Below are positions 49,241 to 57,455 of a stretch of DNA of 64,000 nucleotides, piece after piece (the first letter of the stretch is position 1; every line of letters starts with the position of its first letter). The DNA is taken from contig JACJXZ010000009.1 of assembly GCA_020636375.1 (NCBI GenBank), forward strand, positions 338,815-402,814, given 5' to 3'. Source of the DNA: Lewinellaceae bacterium (GTDB lineage: Bacteria; Bacteroidota; Bacteroidia; Chitinophagales; Saprospiraceae). Below the pieces are notes generated by a model. The model was not told the origin of the DNA, did not search any database, and was given only the letters and a program-made list of their open reading frames with translations. A program made the translations under genes and the position numbers.

Positions 49241-49660
49241 ATGAAATTTCTGAAAAACTTCTTTTTCCTTGCCCTTGCGGCTACTGCCCTCACCTTTGTT
49301 GGTTGTAATAAGGATGATGAGGAGCCCCACATGCACGGGGACAATGAAATTACCATCCGCATCCTGGAACCGGGTGCTGATGAAGTGATCGCCGATGCTT
49401 CCGATGTTCACATTCACATCGAGATCGAGGCCAGTGATGAGAACCATGAAGTAGAGATCGTTCTGCATCCCGAAGGGGACGTCAATGACAAGATCATTGA
49501 CTTTGGCAAGCATGAACACAGCAAAGTCATCACCTTCGAACAGGATGTCGACCTTTCCAGCTATCCTTCCGGAACGGGCTTCCACCTGGAGGTAGAGGCC
49601 TGCAAAGACCACGACTGCGCTGAGAAGGAATTTGCAGACGTAGAATTCTCCATTCAGTAA
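49241..49660 (+). CDS. His-rich lipoprotein, possibly metal-binding
   Basis: A 139-residue lipoprotein (ALTFVGC lipobox, Cys22). The mature part starts NKDDEEPHMHGDNEITIRIL and includes DVHIHIEIEASDENHEVEIV, KHEHSKVITFEQDVDL and EVEACKDHDCAEKEF, with regularly spaced His and acidic residues on beta-strands, like a small Ig-like domain related to DUF4625. It is followed by a strong terminator and by the convergent zinc-type TonB receptor gene. A role in metal capture at the surface is inference. Confidence 0.6.
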   Translation: MKFLKNFFFLALAATALTFVGCNKDDEEPHMHGDNEITIRILEPGADEVIADASDVHIHIEIEASDENHEVEIVLHPEGDVNDKIIDFGKHEHSKVITFEQDVDLSSYPSGTGFHLEVEACKDHDCAEKEFADVEFSIQ

Positions 49661-49684
49661 TAAGCAACCCCCATTTTGTGAAAA

Positions 49685-49725
49685 GAGGCTGTCCGCCCCT
49701 AAGGATCGACAGCCTCATTCTTTTT
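49685..49725 (+). terminator. intrinsic terminator after the His-rich lipoprotein
   Basis: GAGGCTGTC (49685-49693) pairs perfectly with GACAGCCTC (49708-49716), followed by ATTCTTTTT. It overlaps the last codons of the convergent TonB receptor gene. Confidence 0.8.
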
Positions 49726-52091
49726 AAGCCTTGCCGAAAAGGGGATCTTCACAGAGAAAACGATATTCCTGCCCTGTTCGGGCACATTGATGAGGCGATA
49801 GCGGCTCAGGTGGTTGAGATAACGGGAATTCAGGAGGTTTTGCCCCTGTATACTGAGGATGAGCTGCTGGCCCTGCCAGTTGAGGGTAGCTCCCAGGCTG
49901 GCCTCCCACAACTGATAGGCCGGCGTGGGGCGCTCTGAACGGTCGACTCTGAGGCGGCCCTCAGCCGCGAATATATACTGGTGGCCCAGCTCGGCGTAAA
50001 ATTCGCTGAGCCACCCCTTGCCGGAAACCTCGTACAACAGGCTGGATTTCAGCGTCGGCTGGGGTGTGAACGGCAGCGCCAGGCGGGTATTGAGGTTGTA
50101 GCTCTGTACAAAATCCGAAGACTGCTTCAGGCTCAGGAAGGGCAGTACTTTCCATTGCCATTGCAATTCTAAGCCGGTGTAGACGGCATCGTCCTGCCGG
50201 TACTGAAAGATCTGGCCGGCTTCGGGCAGGGGCGAGAAGCGGGCGGGGAAGGTCGGGCCCAGGTAAATGTAATTGTCGAAATAGTTGAAGTAGGTGGCGA
50301 AGCTTCCGGAAAAGCCGCCCACCGTCCAGTCGGTGCTCAGGTCGAGCTGATAGCCGTGTTCTGATTCCAGGCCGGGAGTGCCGACCTCATGGCGGAAGGT
50401 GCCGTGGTGAATTCCGTTGGAGACCGTTTCCGCCGGATAGGGCACGCGGAAGCTCTTGCCCAGGTTGAGCTTCAGGAACCAGGCATTTTTCCGAAGTACC
50501 AGGCTGGACCCGACGGAGGCAGACCAGTTGAAATAGCTCTGAGCGGTGGATGGGGCAATGAGGGAGTCGACGATGTTCTCGTTGCTGTCCCAGACCCACT
50601 GGCGGAAAAAACGGGTATCGTTCTCGGCATAATCTACCCGAATGCCGCCATTGGCCAGCCAGCCGGGGGCCAGTTCCCTTTCGATCAACGTGTAAAGCCC
50701 CCCGCGAAAGGTATTGAAATCCGGCAGGAGGAATTCGAAGCCGCCGCGCCGGTTTTTCTGCCATTGCACATTGCCGCCGTATATGTTCTTCCAGTGATCG
50801 GCCGGGTTGTGTTCGTAGTGAAAATTGGCGCTGTAGGTTTCCAGGGCAAGCTCCAGGGCCAGGGTATTGCCCGGGTCGATCTGGGAGCTGGGAATGCTGT
50901 GGAATTCGGGGAAAGAGAACTCCCGGCGCAGGTTGCGCTGGTAGCCCAGGTTGAAATCGGGTGGTAGTCCGGCAGGAAGAACACCTGGTTATACGCCAGC
51001 TTGTAGTGATCGACTTCCTGCTTCGGCACGTCGATGTCCCGGCGGTTGCCGTCATCCTCCAAAGCATAGGAGCGCGGAATGCCCACCGCGCCGGAAAACA
51101 GGCCGGCATCGAGCGAATAGCTGGTAAAAGTGAAGCGGGAGATGCCCCAATCCCGCTGTAAGCCGGCCATAGCCGAAAAGTTGGACTCGCTGCCGGCCGT
51201 ATTTTTGAGGCTGTTGTCGTAGATGGGCAGCACGAAGGAATTGTATAGAAACTGGCTGGCCGGCACGCGGTAATCGCCGAAGGCCTGGCGGCTGTAGCGG
51301 GCCGTAGCAAAAAAGCCGCCGATATTGGCCCCTATCTTCGCGGTGCCCGCCCAGTGCTCATTATTGGTCTTGTACAGGCCGAGCACATTCCCGCTCAGCG
51401 TATTCCTGGGAATGATCTTGCCCGGCATGATGTTGATCACGCCGCCCAGGCCGTCCGAACCGTACTGCAGCGAAGCAGGGCCCTTGATGACCTCTACGCG
51501 CTCCACATCAAACTGGTCGGCCTCCAGGCCGTGGTCGGCGCCCCACTGCTGGCTCTCCTGCTTGATCCCCATGTGGTTGACGATGACTCGGTTGAAGGAA
51601 AGGCCGCGAATGACGGGCTTGGCGATGCCAACGCCCACATTGATCGCGCTTACACCCGGTATCTTTTCCATGGTTTTGGCAAAGGTGCCCTGCAGGTTGC
51701 GCTCGATCAGGTGCTCGGAGAAATGTTCCGTGGCCAGGGTGGTTTCCTGCTTGGCATGCTCTTCCGACACGACGACCTCCTCCAGCAGCTCGCTCCGTTC
51801 TTCCATCACTATGGAAAGCTGGCGTATCCCGCCGCCTGTCACCTTCACCCTGATGGATTTGTGTTCATACCCAACGTATCCTACCTCGAGCTGATGAGTG
51901 CCCGCATCCAGGCCGGAGATATAAAAACGCCCGTCTTCATCGCTCGAAACTCCTAAAGAATCGGGAAGCACCCAGATGGTTGCTCCGGGCAGCGGCTGTC
52001 CTCCTTCGCCGTATACTGTTCCACTGATCTGGCCATAAACCTGAGAAAAGGCAGCCCAGAAGAAGAAAAAAAATAAGAGCTTTGTTTTCAT
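49699..52091 (-). CDS. TonB-dependent receptor, ZnuD-like, one frameshift
   Basis: About 797 residues when joined across one frameshift. The signal peptide (MKTKLLFFFFFWAAFSQVYG) is followed by a CarboxypepD_reg-like domain (ISGTVYGEGGQPLPGATIWV), the plug (LEEVVVSEEHAKQETTLATE, PGVSAINVGVGIAKPVIRGL, GPASLQYGSDGLGGVINIMP) and a barrel. The plug wording matches zinc/heme receptors of the ZnuD type. The break is at 50959-50961, where one C is missing on the coding strand (YHP-DFNLGYQRNLRREFSF). The ATG at 52091 is preferred over an in-frame ATG at 52133, which lies upstream of the operator-like palindrome at 52116-52130. The last 12 residues after VKIPF read through the terminator hairpin. Confidence 0.82.
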
Positions 52092-52115
52092 AAAGGCAAA
52101 TGTACCTGTATTTAA

Positions 52116-52130
52116 TGCAACAAAGTTGCA
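52116..52130. promoter_or_regulatory. Zur/Fur-type operator TGCAAC-AAA-GTTGCA
   Basis: A perfect 15-bp palindrome in the 71-base gap between the divergent TonB receptor and DUF4625 genes. The half-site TTGCA recurs at 52136. Same motif as the other five listed operators. Confidence 0.72.
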
Positions 52131-52162
52131 CAAACTTGCATTATTATTAAAAAGTCATTCGC

Positions 52163-53017
52163 ATGAACAAAGTTTTATTGCTGTCGGCCTTCTCCCTGGT
52201 GGTATTTTTTTCTTCCTGCGGAGATGAGGAAGTGGACATCACTCCTCCATCTATGAAAATCATCAGCCTTTCGCCGGCGCCGGTAAGCGCCGAAATATGC
52301 GGGACGGCCGAAGATACGGTTTTCCTCCTTCGAGGAGGTGAAAACCTGTCCTTTGAACTGCTTTTCCGCGACGAATCGAGCCTTTCCCAGTACAAGATTG
52401 ATATCCACAACAATTTTGACTGCCACGGCCATGGCGGAGGCGCCGCACCGGGTATTTCCATCCCCAATGTGAACAACCAGACTACCGACTGGTCGGAGCT
52501 GGAGATCACCGGGCTTTCCGGCCAAGAGCAGCAGGTGGCCCAAACGCTGGTGGCGCCTGAAAACATCACGGCGGGCAACTACCATTTTCAGATCCAGGTC
52601 ATCGATGAAGCCGGAAACGACAATCCGCTCGCGAATTTTTACAGTATCCAGGCGGTGAACCCCAACGATGAGGAGCCGCCTGCCATTTCAGTAAATGCGC
52701 CCGCCGGCACGTCGCTTTCCATTGCCAAAGGAGAGGTCATAACATTTGAAGGAGAAGTGACGGACAATTACTCGCTGAGCGAAGGGGGCAACGGCGTGCT
52801 CTTCCTGAGCTACACCGACCTGAGTTCGGGCAACAGTTTTGTTACCGATGCTGTATTCCCTTTCGACAACAGCGCCAGCAAAAGCTACCCGTTCAGTTTT
52901 TCCTATACGATACCCGGTACGCTGAAGGCGGGCAGCTATCGCTTTTTCCTGCGCGCCCACGATGGGGTGCGCAATGTTGCGGAAGCAGTAGCCTTTGAAG
53001 TGGGAATTACGGATTAG
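52163..53017 (+). CDS. DUF4625 domain lipoprotein
   Basis: A 284-residue lipoprotein (VVFFSSC, Cys19). Two Ig-like DUF4625 repeats are visible, about residues 25-150 (PPSMKIISLSPAPVSAEICG, LSFELLFRDESSLSQYKIDI, HGHGGG) and 165-283 (PPAISVNAPAGTSLSIAKGE, YRFFLRAHDGVRNVAEAVAF). The HNNFDCHGHGGG stretch may bind metal. It is divergent from the ZnuD-like receptor across a shared operator, so a surface partner in zinc capture is likely. Its 3' end overlaps the convergent Fur/Zur gene by 11 bases. Confidence 0.78.
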   Translation: MNKVLLLSAFSLVVFFSSCGDEEVDITPPSMKIISLSPAPVSAEICGTAEDTVFLLRGGENLSFELLFRDESSLSQYKIDIHNNFDCHGHGGGAAPGISIPNVNNQTTDWSELEITGLSGQEQQVAQTLVAPENITAGNYHFQIQVIDEAGNDNPLANFYSIQAVNPNDEEPPAISVNAPAGTSLSIAKGEVITFEGEVTDNYSLSEGGNGVLFLSYTDLSSGNSFVTDAVFPFDNSASKSYPFSFSYTIPGTLKAGSYRFFLRAHDGVRNVAEAVAFEVGITD

Positions 53018-53435
53018 CACAACGCCTGCACAGGCCTTCCAGCACCAGGTAGGACCGCCGCACGATGTAACCTTCCGGCACATTTACCGGGGAGCGGGGT
53101 CCGGTTTCCAGGCAGATCGTCTGTTCGCATTTCGTACAATGAAAATGAGCGTGGTCGTCCTGATGCTCATGCACCGTACAATCTTCCGAGCAAAGTGCAT
53201 ATTTGGACGTTCCGCTGCCGTCCACGGCTTGATGGATGAGCCCTTTTTCCTCAAAGGATCTCAGGGTGCGGTATAGCGTAATGCGGTCAGGATTCTCGAG
53301 CGCTTGTTCTATGTCTTTGCTGGAAAGGGCTTTGCCTTCTGCTTGCACAAAAATCTTCAGCACATCCTTACGGATGATCGTCTTGCGCAAGTCATGCTTA
53401 TCCAGTTTTTCCATTATATCTTCCTGCATGATCAT
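53007..53435 (-). CDS. Fur family metal-responsive repressor, probably Zur
   Basis: A 142-residue regulator (some residues fewer if an internal ATG is used). The winged helix spans LRKTIIRKDVLKIFVQAEGK to DRITLYRTLRSFEEKGLIHQ. The C-terminal dimer/metal domain has HEHQDDHAHFHCTKCEQTIC and a second Cys pair LCRRC, the structural Zn site. The neighbours (ZnuD-like receptor, COG0523 GTPase, His-rich proteins) argue for zinc sensing over iron or peroxide, but that is context. Two operator-like palindromes lie 75-117 bases upstream, consistent with autoregulation. Confidence 0.85.
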   Translation of the reverse strand: MIMQEDIMEKLDKHDLRKTIIRKDVLKIFVQAEGKALSSKDIEQALENPDRITLYRTLRSFEEKGLIHQAVDGSGTSKYALCSEDCTVHEHQDDHAHFHCTKCEQTICLETGPRSPVNVPEGYIVRRSYLVLEGLCRRCANP

Positions 53436-53509
53436 CGTTTTCTTTGAGCAACGGGCATAAAAATATGGTTCGAACAGCCTTTTTCAAAGAAATGGCCCTT
53501 GAAAAACTT

Positions 53510-53524
53510 GCAACTTTGTTGCAA
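53510..53524. promoter_or_regulatory. Zur/Fur-type operator TGCAAC-TTT-GTTGCA
   Basis: Perfect 15-bp palindrome, 75 bases upstream of the Fur/Zur start and 226 bases upstream of the divergent gene. Confidence 0.72.
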
Positions 53525-53537
53525 TAACCATATACTT

Positions 53538-53552
53538 GCAACACAATTGCAT
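53538..53552. promoter_or_regulatory. second Zur/Fur-type operator TGCAAC-ACA-ATTGCA
   Basis: One mismatch from the consensus; its centre is 28 bases from the first site, close to three helical turns of about 10.5 bp (31.5) but slightly short. Confidence 0.6.
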
Positions 53553-53615
53553 TTATAATTGTTATCGTTGCTCAATTTAGCATTTGGCAACCAAAGCTGA
53601 GGTGAAAGCCAATTT

Positions 53616-53623
53616 TATATTTG
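53616..53623 (+). promoter_or_regulatory. Bacteroidota -7 promoter element TATATTTG
   Basis: Matches TAnnTTTG, 127 bases upstream of the ATG at 53750 and downstream of both operators. Confidence 0.45.
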
Positions 53624-53749
53624 TTCTTTCATCACGAAGCTGTTCCATTTGGTACTAATCCAACCTGGTTTTATAGAATATTTTAAAGCCTGGTGTTCCC
53701 ACACCAGGTTTTTTCTTTGAACAGGGCCTGAACCAAAAAGGTTAAGCGA

Positions 53750-54292
53750 ATGAGAAAAATATTCATACACGCTTCGGTGATATTCTTTTATATCATGTTG
53801 TTTCAACGTTGCTCTCGGTCGGGAGTGGACGAAGCGCCAGCTTATGAGGAAAAAGCGCCCACGAGTTCCGATACTTCCGTACGGGCGAACCCCGGTTCTG
53901 AGCCGGGCCCTATATACCTGAGTTGGAAGGGCCTGGCCGACGTCTCCTTCGAGATGAAATACCACGAAATGGCGCAGGCAGAAGTGCCCATCCCGATCTT
54001 TGGAGAGAATATCCAGGCCGTGGCGGGCAAAGAGGTACAGATATCCGGCTACGTCATCCCCCTGGAGGAAACCGGCGAGGAATCCTATATCGTCCTTTCG
54101 GCCTTTCCCTACACCCAGTGCTTCTTCTGTGGGGGCGCCGGCCCCGAATCTGTAATGGATATCCTGCCGAAAGAGCCACTGGGCCGCCTGCTCATGGATC
54201 AGAAGGTAACTTTCCGCGGCAGGTTGCGCCTTAATGATCACGACCTCATGTACCTCAATTACATTCTCGATGATGCGGTGCTGGTGGAATAA
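53750..54292 (+). CDS. CxFCG-AGPESV family exported protein (paralogue 1)
   Basis: A 180-residue protein with a membrane-targeting N-terminus (FFYIMLFQRC, probable lipoprotein Cys). The conserved part is about residues 85-180: KEVQISGYVIPLEETGEESY, then FPYTQCFFCGGAGPESVMDI, and a beta-rich end (KVTFRGRLRLNDHDLMYLNY, ILDDAVLVE). The fold looks like a small OB-type beta-barrel distantly like DUF3299. The CFFCG motif could hold zinc or heme or be a redox pair. A paralogue is encoded 0.5 kb away. Function unknown. Confidence 0.68.
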   Translation: MRKIFIHASVIFFYIMLFQRCSRSGVDEAPAYEEKAPTSSDTSVRANPGSEPGPIYLSWKGLADVSFEMKYHEMAQAEVPIPIFGENIQAVAGKEVQISGYVIPLEETGEESYIVLSAFPYTQCFFCGGAGPESVMDILPKEPLGRLLMDQKVTFRGRLRLNDHDLMYLNYILDDAVLVE

Positions 54293-54299
54293 GTGGTTG

Positions 54300-54749
54300 T
54301 CAGAACTCCTGCTCTGCCAATAAACGCTCTGCTTCCTGGCGCAGGACAGCAATGCTGTCGCGAAATTCCTGCTGTATGTTCAGCATGTGGCCAGGCGTCA
54401 CCTCCGGTGCTTTTTTCCCGTGATGATGGTGGTCATGGCCATGCTCATGATCGTGATCGTGTTCATAGCCTGGCACTTCGATCAGGCTTTCCGCCCAGGC
54501 TTGAAAGCGGCCCTCCAGTCCGTTTATCTCCCGTACGAAGGCTTGTTCGGCCTCAGTGAGGGCCCGCCCCTGTACATTTATGCTGTTCTTTAGTTGCAAC
54601 AGGCTGTCGAGCTTGCCTCTGGCCTCTTCCTCTATTTTCATGGCTTCTTCATGCACGGCGGCGGCCTGCTCCAGTTGAGGGTCAGCCTTTTCTCCGGAGG
54701 AACAGGCGGAGGCAGTAAAGAGTAACAAAAAAATCAGGCTGTTTTTCAT
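54300..54749 (-). CDS. His-rich coiled-coil lipoprotein
   Basis: A 149-residue lipoprotein (FTASACSSG, Cys16). A helical coiled coil (AAAVHEEAMKIEEEARGKLD, about 30-85) is followed by the metal-binding-like tract YEHDHDHEHGHDHHHHGKK (about 94-112) and a second helix. The His/Asp tract resembles the zinc-binding loops of ZnuA and ZIP proteins. The start overlaps the stop of the upstream CxFCG gene in ATGA, so the two are co-translated from the operator-bearing promoter near 55203. Confidence 0.65.
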   Translation of the reverse strand: MKNSLIFLLLFTASACSSGEKADPQLEQAAAVHEEAMKIEEEARGKLDSLLQLKNSINVQGRALTEAEQAFVREINGLEGRFQAWAESLIEVPGYEHDHDHEHGHDHHHHGKKAPEVTPGHMLNIQQEFRDSIAVLRQEAERLLAEQEF

Positions 54750-55189
54750 GGCTCGTAAGGTTCTGCGTTTTTTAAAATGTAATTACAATGGTCCAGGTCA
54801 TTGGCATTCAAAAGTAGCGTTCCTTTAAAGGTGAGGCGTTCATCCATCCGGAATTTTCGTAAAGCCTCCAGCTTAAGCTGCAACTCCACTACCGATTCCG
54901 GGCCCGCTGCCCCACAAAAGTAACAAGACGAAAAAGGATACCTGGAAAGAACGAAGAACATTTGCTGCTCATTGAAAGGAATGAAATAACCCGACAGGAT
55001 CACTTCCCGCCCTTCGAGCGATGCTACCGCACCACTGAATTTAGGTTTCAAATAGTAAGCCCCTAAGTCTTCAATATATTCGGTCTTGAACCGCACCTTG
55101 GCCAGCAATTCCCAGTCAATTTTTTCCTGAGCAGATAACGGCAGGGCTATTAAAACAATTAAGATGGTAAGCCAGTAATGTTTGGGCAT
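54746..55189 (-). CDS. CxFCG-AGPESV family exported protein (paralogue 2)
   Basis: A 147-residue protein starting MPKHYWLTILIVLIALPLSA (signal peptide). The conserved core reads LEGREVILSGYFIPFNEQQM, YPFSSCYFCGAAGPESVVEL and LTFKGTLLLNANDLDHCNYI. It is clearly related to the gene at 53750 (same SGY-IPF/L and C-FCG-AGPESV motifs, same C-terminal strands). The start codon lies 13 bases from the operator at 55203, and it is divergent from the COG0523 GTPase. Periplasmic location is likely; function unknown. Confidence 0.68.
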   Translation of the reverse strand: MPKHYWLTILIVLIALPLSAQEKIDWELLAKVRFKTEYIEDLGAYYLKPKFSGAVASLEGREVILSGYFIPFNEQQMFFVLSRYPFSSCYFCGAAGPESVVELQLKLEALRKFRMDERLTFKGTLLLNANDLDHCNYILKNAEPYEP

Positions 55190-55202
55190 TAGCTTTTGTT
55201 TA

Positions 55203-55217
55203 TGCAACGTAGTTGCA
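55203..55217. promoter_or_regulatory. Zur/Fur-type operator TGCAAC-GTA-GTTGCA
   Basis: Perfect 15-bp palindrome immediately upstream of the leftward CxFCG gene. Confidence 0.72.
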
Positions 55218-55235
55218 AATGTCAATTGTTGTTTC

Positions 55236-55243
55236 TACTTTTG
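55236..55243 (+). promoter_or_regulatory. Bacteroidota -7 promoter element TACTTTTG
   Basis: Matches TAnnTTTG and overlaps the operator at 55242 by two bases, so a bound repressor would block RNA polymerase. It drives the COG0523 GTPase gene, whose ATG lies 186 bases downstream. Confidence 0.55.
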
Positions 55244-55256
55244 CAACAACGTTGCA
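55242..55256. promoter_or_regulatory. Zur/Fur-type operator TGCAAC-AAC-GTTGCA
   Basis: Perfect 15-bp palindrome overlapping the TACTTTTG promoter element; 39 bases from the operator at 55203. Confidence 0.75.
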
Positions 55257-55429
55257 CTTAAAAACTATATTGTTCATGCCTCCAATGATTTTACCTATCC
55301 CTGCATGGCCAAAGCAAGTACGGCGCTGTACTACACCGCAGCCCCTCGGTGGAACAATCCGGCCTTTCCCGCCTGCTCCTGCGGATAGATACCGGAGGGG
55401 CATTCAATTTTCAATAAAAGAGGAAAAGC

Positions 55430-56626
55430 ATGATACAAAAACTACCAGTCACTGTCCTTAGCGGCTTTTTGGGCGCGGGCAAGACGACGCTGCTCAACCA
55501 TGTCCTTCACAACAAAGAAGGGCTAAAAGTCGCTGTGATTGTAAATGACATGAGTGAAGTGAATGTGGATGCCCGCCTCGTAGAAGAGGGCAACACGCTT
55601 TCCCGCACAGAGGAAAAACTGGTGGAGATGAGCAACGGCTGCATCTGCTGTACGCTCAGGGAGGACCTGATCGAGGAAGTGGCAAAACTGGCGCAAGAAG
55701 GCCGTTTCGACTACCTGCTCATCGAAAGTACAGGTATCTCCGAGCCACTACCGGTGGCGCAAACTTTTTACTTCGACAGCGAAGAGCTGAAAGTTAATCT
55801 GTCGGAAGTCAGCCGGCTGGATACATTGGTGACCGTGGTGGATGCCTTCAATTTCTACCGGGATTTCGGCAGCGTGGACACCATTTACTCCCGTGACCTC
55901 AACGACGACCCAACTGACCAGCGCACCATCGTCAACCTGCTGGTTGATCAACTCGAGTTTGCCAATGTCATCTTACTCAACAAAACCGACCTCGTAACGG
56001 AGCAGCAGGCGGAAGTGCTGGAAGCGCTCATCCGAAAATTCAATGCAGAAGCCAGGATCATCCGTACTCAACATAGCGAGGTTCCCTTATCCCAAGTGCT
56101 GAACACCGGCCTTTTTGACTACGAGCGGACAAGCCAGTCTGCCGGGTGGATCAGGGAACTGTATGGCGAGCATACTCCCGAAACGGAAGAATACGGCATC
56201 GCGTCCTTTGTCTTCCGGGCCCGCCGCCCCTTTCACCCCGAGCGGTTTTGGCAATACCTCAATAGAGACTGGCCGGCTTCGGTGGTACGTAGCAAAGGCT
56301 TGTTCTGGATCGCTTCCCGGCCCGCTGATGCCATCAACTGGAGCCAGGCAGGTGGCTCTCTGCGAGCAGAAAAGGCTGGGGTATGGTGGTCAAGTATGCC
56401 CTACGGCGAACGGATCAACTACCCTGCTTTTGTAGATAATCAGGCTTTCATAGAAAGCCGGTGGGATGCTGATTGGGGCGACCGCAAAACCGAACTCGTG
56501 CTGATCGGGCAGGATATGGATGAAGACAGTATTCGGGCGGAACTGACAGCCTGCCTTCTGAACGATTCCGAAGTGGTGGATTGGAAAGGCGGTTATGTGT
56601 TTGAAGACAACTGGCCGGAATGGTAG
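55430..56626 (+). CDS. COG0523 (CobW/ZigA-like) GTP-binding metallochaperone
   Basis: A 398-residue cytoplasmic GTPase. Walker A is LSGFLGAGKTTLLNHVL (about residues 9-25), the metal site is NGCICCTLREDL (CxCC, about 69-80), ESTGISEP is the switch/Walker B region, and NKTDL gives base specificity. The CobW_C domain follows (YGIASFVFRARRPFHPERFW to VLIGQDMDEDSIRAELTACL). Proteins of the ZigA/ZagA group deliver zinc to enzymes during shortage and are classic Zur targets, which fits the overlapping operator and promoter upstream. Confidence 0.88.
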   Translation: MIQKLPVTVLSGFLGAGKTTLLNHVLHNKEGLKVAVIVNDMSEVNVDARLVEEGNTLSRTEEKLVEMSNGCICCTLREDLIEEVAKLAQEGRFDYLLIESTGISEPLPVAQTFYFDSEELKVNLSEVSRLDTLVTVVDAFNFYRDFGSVDTIYSRDLNDDPTDQRTIVNLLVDQLEFANVILLNKTDLVTEQQAEVLEALIRKFNAEARIIRTQHSEVPLSQVLNTGLFDYERTSQSAGWIRELYGEHTPETEEYGIASFVFRARRPFHPERFWQYLNRDWPASVVRSKGLFWIASRPADAINWSQAGGSLRAEKAGVWWSSMPYGERINYPAFVDNQAFIESRWDADWGDRKTELVLIGQDMDEDSIRAELTACLLNDSEVVDWKGGYVFEDNWPEW

Positions 56627-56663
56627 GGCAAAGCCCCTCAAACGATGAGCAAGCTCATTGTTT

Positions 56664-56678
56664 CGCAACGTTGTTGCA
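56664..56678. promoter_or_regulatory. Zur/Fur-type operator CGCAAC-GTT-GTTGCA
   Basis: One mismatch from the consensus, 37 bases upstream of the cupin lipoprotein ATG. TATATTTC just after it (56680-56687) resembles the -7 element, so the operator would cover the promoter of a six-gene operon. Confidence 0.65.
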
Positions 56679-56714
56679 AGTATATTTCGGGCAGTAATCA
56701 AAACACAATCCACT

Positions 56715-57449
56715 ATGAAAATCAAAATGCTCTTTTTTGCGATCAGCCTGCTGGCGCTCTGGAGTTGCCAACCTGCCGGAACAGGCAATCAACAAGACAC
56801 CACTGAAACGGACACGGTTCAGCAGGAAACACCGGCTGAACTGCCCGCCCGGATGGCGACTACACTGCTTGAGAACGCCTATGTGACAGTGAAGAAAATG
56901 ACGCTGCCTCCCGGTGCGGAGCAGCCACTGCACGAAGGTGGGCCGCGGGTCGTCTACTCCCTCACCGATTACAAACTGAGCTGGCGGGAAAGAGAAGGCG
57001 ACCCTTCGGAAAAAGCCTGGACTGCCGGCGATGTTCACTGGCACGATGCGGGTGCTCACGCTGCCAAAAACATCGGCCAGAGCGATGCGGAGTTCCTGGT
57101 GGTTATGCGGACGAAGGCGGCGCTTCCTGCCTGCGATGAAGAAAAAGCCTTGAACAATGACGTGAACAAAGTAAGCCCGGACAAGTCTTCCGTACTTTTT
57201 GAGAACGAACATGCAAGGGTTACCAAAGTCACCCTGGAAGCGGGAGCAGAAATACCAGAACATGCTGGTACGAATAGGGTCATCTATTCCCTGACAGACT
57301 ATACGATAACCTATGCTTCCGACAAAGAAGCTACACAGGAGCAAAGCTTCACTGCCGGCGAAGCCCACTGGCACGAAGCCTGCCGGCATAGCCTGTCCAA
57401 CACGGGGCAGTCGACGGCAGAATTTCTGGTCATTGCTTTTAAAAATTAG
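56715..57449 (+). CDS. double-cupin lipoprotein
   Basis: A 244-residue lipoprotein (LLALWSC, Cys18) with two copies of a cupin-like unit: LLENAYVTVKKMTLPPGAEQ to SDAEFLVVMR (about residues 52-135) and LFENEHARVTKVTLEAGAEI to STAEFLVIAF (about 158-243). Both contain the matching segments RVVYSLTDYKL / RVIYSLTDYTI and GDVHWHDAGAH / GEAHWHEACRH, so the gene arose by internal duplication. The conserved HWH pairs could bind a metal. It is the first gene of a tight operon (6 bases to the MerC gene). Confidence 0.72.
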   Translation: MKIKMLFFAISLLALWSCQPAGTGNQQDTTETDTVQQETPAELPARMATTLLENAYVTVKKMTLPPGAEQPLHEGGPRVVYSLTDYKLSWREREGDPSEKAWTAGDVHWHDAGAHAAKNIGQSDAEFLVVMRTKAALPACDEEKALNNDVNKVSPDKSSVLFENEHARVTKVTLEAGAEIPEHAGTNRVIYSLTDYTITYASDKEATQEQSFTAGEAHWHEACRHSLSNTGQSTAEFLVIAFKN

Positions 57450-57455
57450 TATTCA

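Larger units (their letters stand above)
53436..53749. other. regulatory intergenic region
   Basis: 314 bases between the divergent Fur/Zur and CxFCG-protein genes. It holds two operator-like palindromes and a TATATTTG promoter element; no gene. Confidence 0.5.

Noticed and set aside
55276..55388. Small peptide gene between the zinc-type operators and the COG0523 GTPase gene
   Set aside because: Several short frames overlap here, none with a recognisable family or conserved motif; more likely 5' leader.
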